64,000 nt of DNA from Atriophallophorus winterbourni. Its lineage: Eukaryota; Platyhelminthes; Trematoda; Plagiorchiida; Microphallidae. The notes beneath the pieces were generated by a model. That model saw only the letters and a program-made list of their open reading frames with translations, had not been told where the DNA came from and ran no database searches. The stretch lies in contig JACCGJ010001596.1 in NCBI GenBank assembly GCA_013407085.1, forward strand, positions 88,494 to 152,493, written 5' to 3'. Shown piece after piece: positions 63,285 to 64,000 of the stretch. The translations under genes were made by a program, and so were the position numbers. Numbering within the stretch: position 1 is the first letter of the stretch; each line of letters starts with the position of its first letter.

Positions 63285-64000
63285 ACGTATTTTTCGTCGC
63301 TCTGACAATTTTGATCATATCTTCGTTGTATCTGCACGGATTTATACCATTTAAAGAATTCCGAGTATCACTCAACGATATCTATCGGATTTTATACTTT
63401 TCGATTGTGCAAGTAAACTTACAGCAAAGTTAGCAGTTTGACGAGAAAAGAACATTTTGTTCACCCGCACAAAGTTTTTCCCAGCACCAGCTATCCTACG
63501 GATTTCGCAATCAATGCAAATACCACATTGAGCTACAAGTTTCGATACCTTATTTCGTGTTCTATCTTCTGTGGTTCACGAATTATCGCGGATTAACTGT
63601 TCAATGCTGAAATCTCGCAAACGAACACAGTCAAATCACTCAACGGACAAAACACCCATTATCGATCAACCGACAAGCCCTATGCAACCCGCAAACATGT
63701 GCGAACGTGTAACGAGATCCACTGCCTGGACCACAAAAAATAGCGATCCAGCTGTGACCGTGATAAGTATTCAGGCGACGGCGAAACTGAACCGTTGTGA
63801 CCTCTGCATCGCTTGTTTAAATCCGGTAAGCGTTGATACTGTGCTTTCTGCGGGTTCCACCAACACGTCATATGATGAGACTTTAACTGCTGAGTGTGTA
63901 AGGCTAGTGAACGATAATGACTTTCCATATGATTGTTATTTCTGCCATGCCTGTAGAAATTCAAATATAAATGGCAATCGCAAGAGTATACATTCATCTG
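63285..64000 (+). mobile_element. LINE G, 5' end, continues beyond the window
   Basis: 63285-63603 matches the 5' UTRs at 29090 and 18245 ('gctctgaca', 'cagcaaagtta', 'cacgaattatcgcggatta'). ORF1 follows. Confidence 0.8.
63604..64000 (+). CDS. LINE G ORF1 (partial), zinc finger core out of frame
   Basis: ATG at 63604 (MLKSRKRTQSNHS), open for 132 codons to the window end. It shows outer zinc-finger cysteines (CDLCIACLNP and CYFCHAC), the DETLTAECVRLVND segment, and NGNRKS before the expected coiled coil. The middle of the finger (CAFCGFHQH) is present in the DNA at about 63838-63868 but in another frame; the main frame reads VLSAGSTNTSY there. A pair of small indels has therefore shifted the frame out and back. 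Confidence 0.75.
   Translation, partial: MLKSRKRTQSNHSTDKTPIIDQPTSPMQPANMCERVTRSTAWTTKNSDPAVTVISIQATAKLNRCDLCIACLNPVSVDTVLSAGSTNTSYDETLTAECVRLVNDNDFPYDCYFCHACRNSNINGNRKSIHSS

Overview
The window is eukaryotic DNA, almost certainly from a metazoan and most likely a parasitic flatworm (trematode). This is an inference. It rests on a CsRn1-like Ty3/Gypsy element, a Penelope-like element with a GIY-YIG domain, abundant CR1/Jockey-like LINEs with short 3' tandem repeats, and a predicted host gene with a 38-bp intron. One gap of exactly 1000 N lies at 25290-26289. No operon, CRISPR array or bacterial feature is present.

Layout. 1-10.5 kb is the only part with credible host genes: two divergent, multi-exon genes for small cysteine-rich secreted proteins (minus strand, start at 7920; plus strand, start at 9897). 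Their introns hold a deleted pogo/Tigger transposon (5757-6865) and a foldback element carrying hammerhead-ribozyme motifs (3405-3955). 10.9-13.0 kb holds two Penelope-like fragments in opposite orientation. 13.7-15.5 kb is a compact LTR retrotransposon. 16.9-25.3 kb is a LINE graveyard, with one LINE clearly inserted in another. 26.3-39.1 kb is a minus-strand two-ORF LINE split by a plus-strand LINE, which is itself split by an LTR element with a perfect 5-bp target duplication. 41.6-46.4 kb is the best-preserved LINE, with a 997-residue open ORF2. 46.4-52 kb is an inverted duplication with further nested LINEs. 52.6-57.2 kb mixes Gypsy pol fragments, an RTE-like LINE, a solo LTR and nested LINE tails. 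57.3 kb is a tRNA-derived SINE candidate. 57.9-62.1 kb is a young but defective Gypsy element. 62.3 kb is a tRNA-Leu(AAG) gene. The window ends in the 5' part of another LINE.

How the parts work together. The LINEs share a 3' end made of a short hairpin (GGT...ACC arms) followed by a variable TTGAAT-type repeat, the likely template signal for their reverse transcriptases. Most copies are 5'-truncated and broken, so only the 41.6-46.4 kb LINE is a plausible source of active machinery.

The most interesting signal is at 3.4-4.0 kb. Three hammerhead motifs lie in a 218-nt head-to-tail unit plus an inverted copy. This is the architecture of animal retrozymes, small non-coding elements thought to move as self-cleaved circular RNA. 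A fragment of the same family at 50-105 begins near the predicted ribozyme cleavage point.
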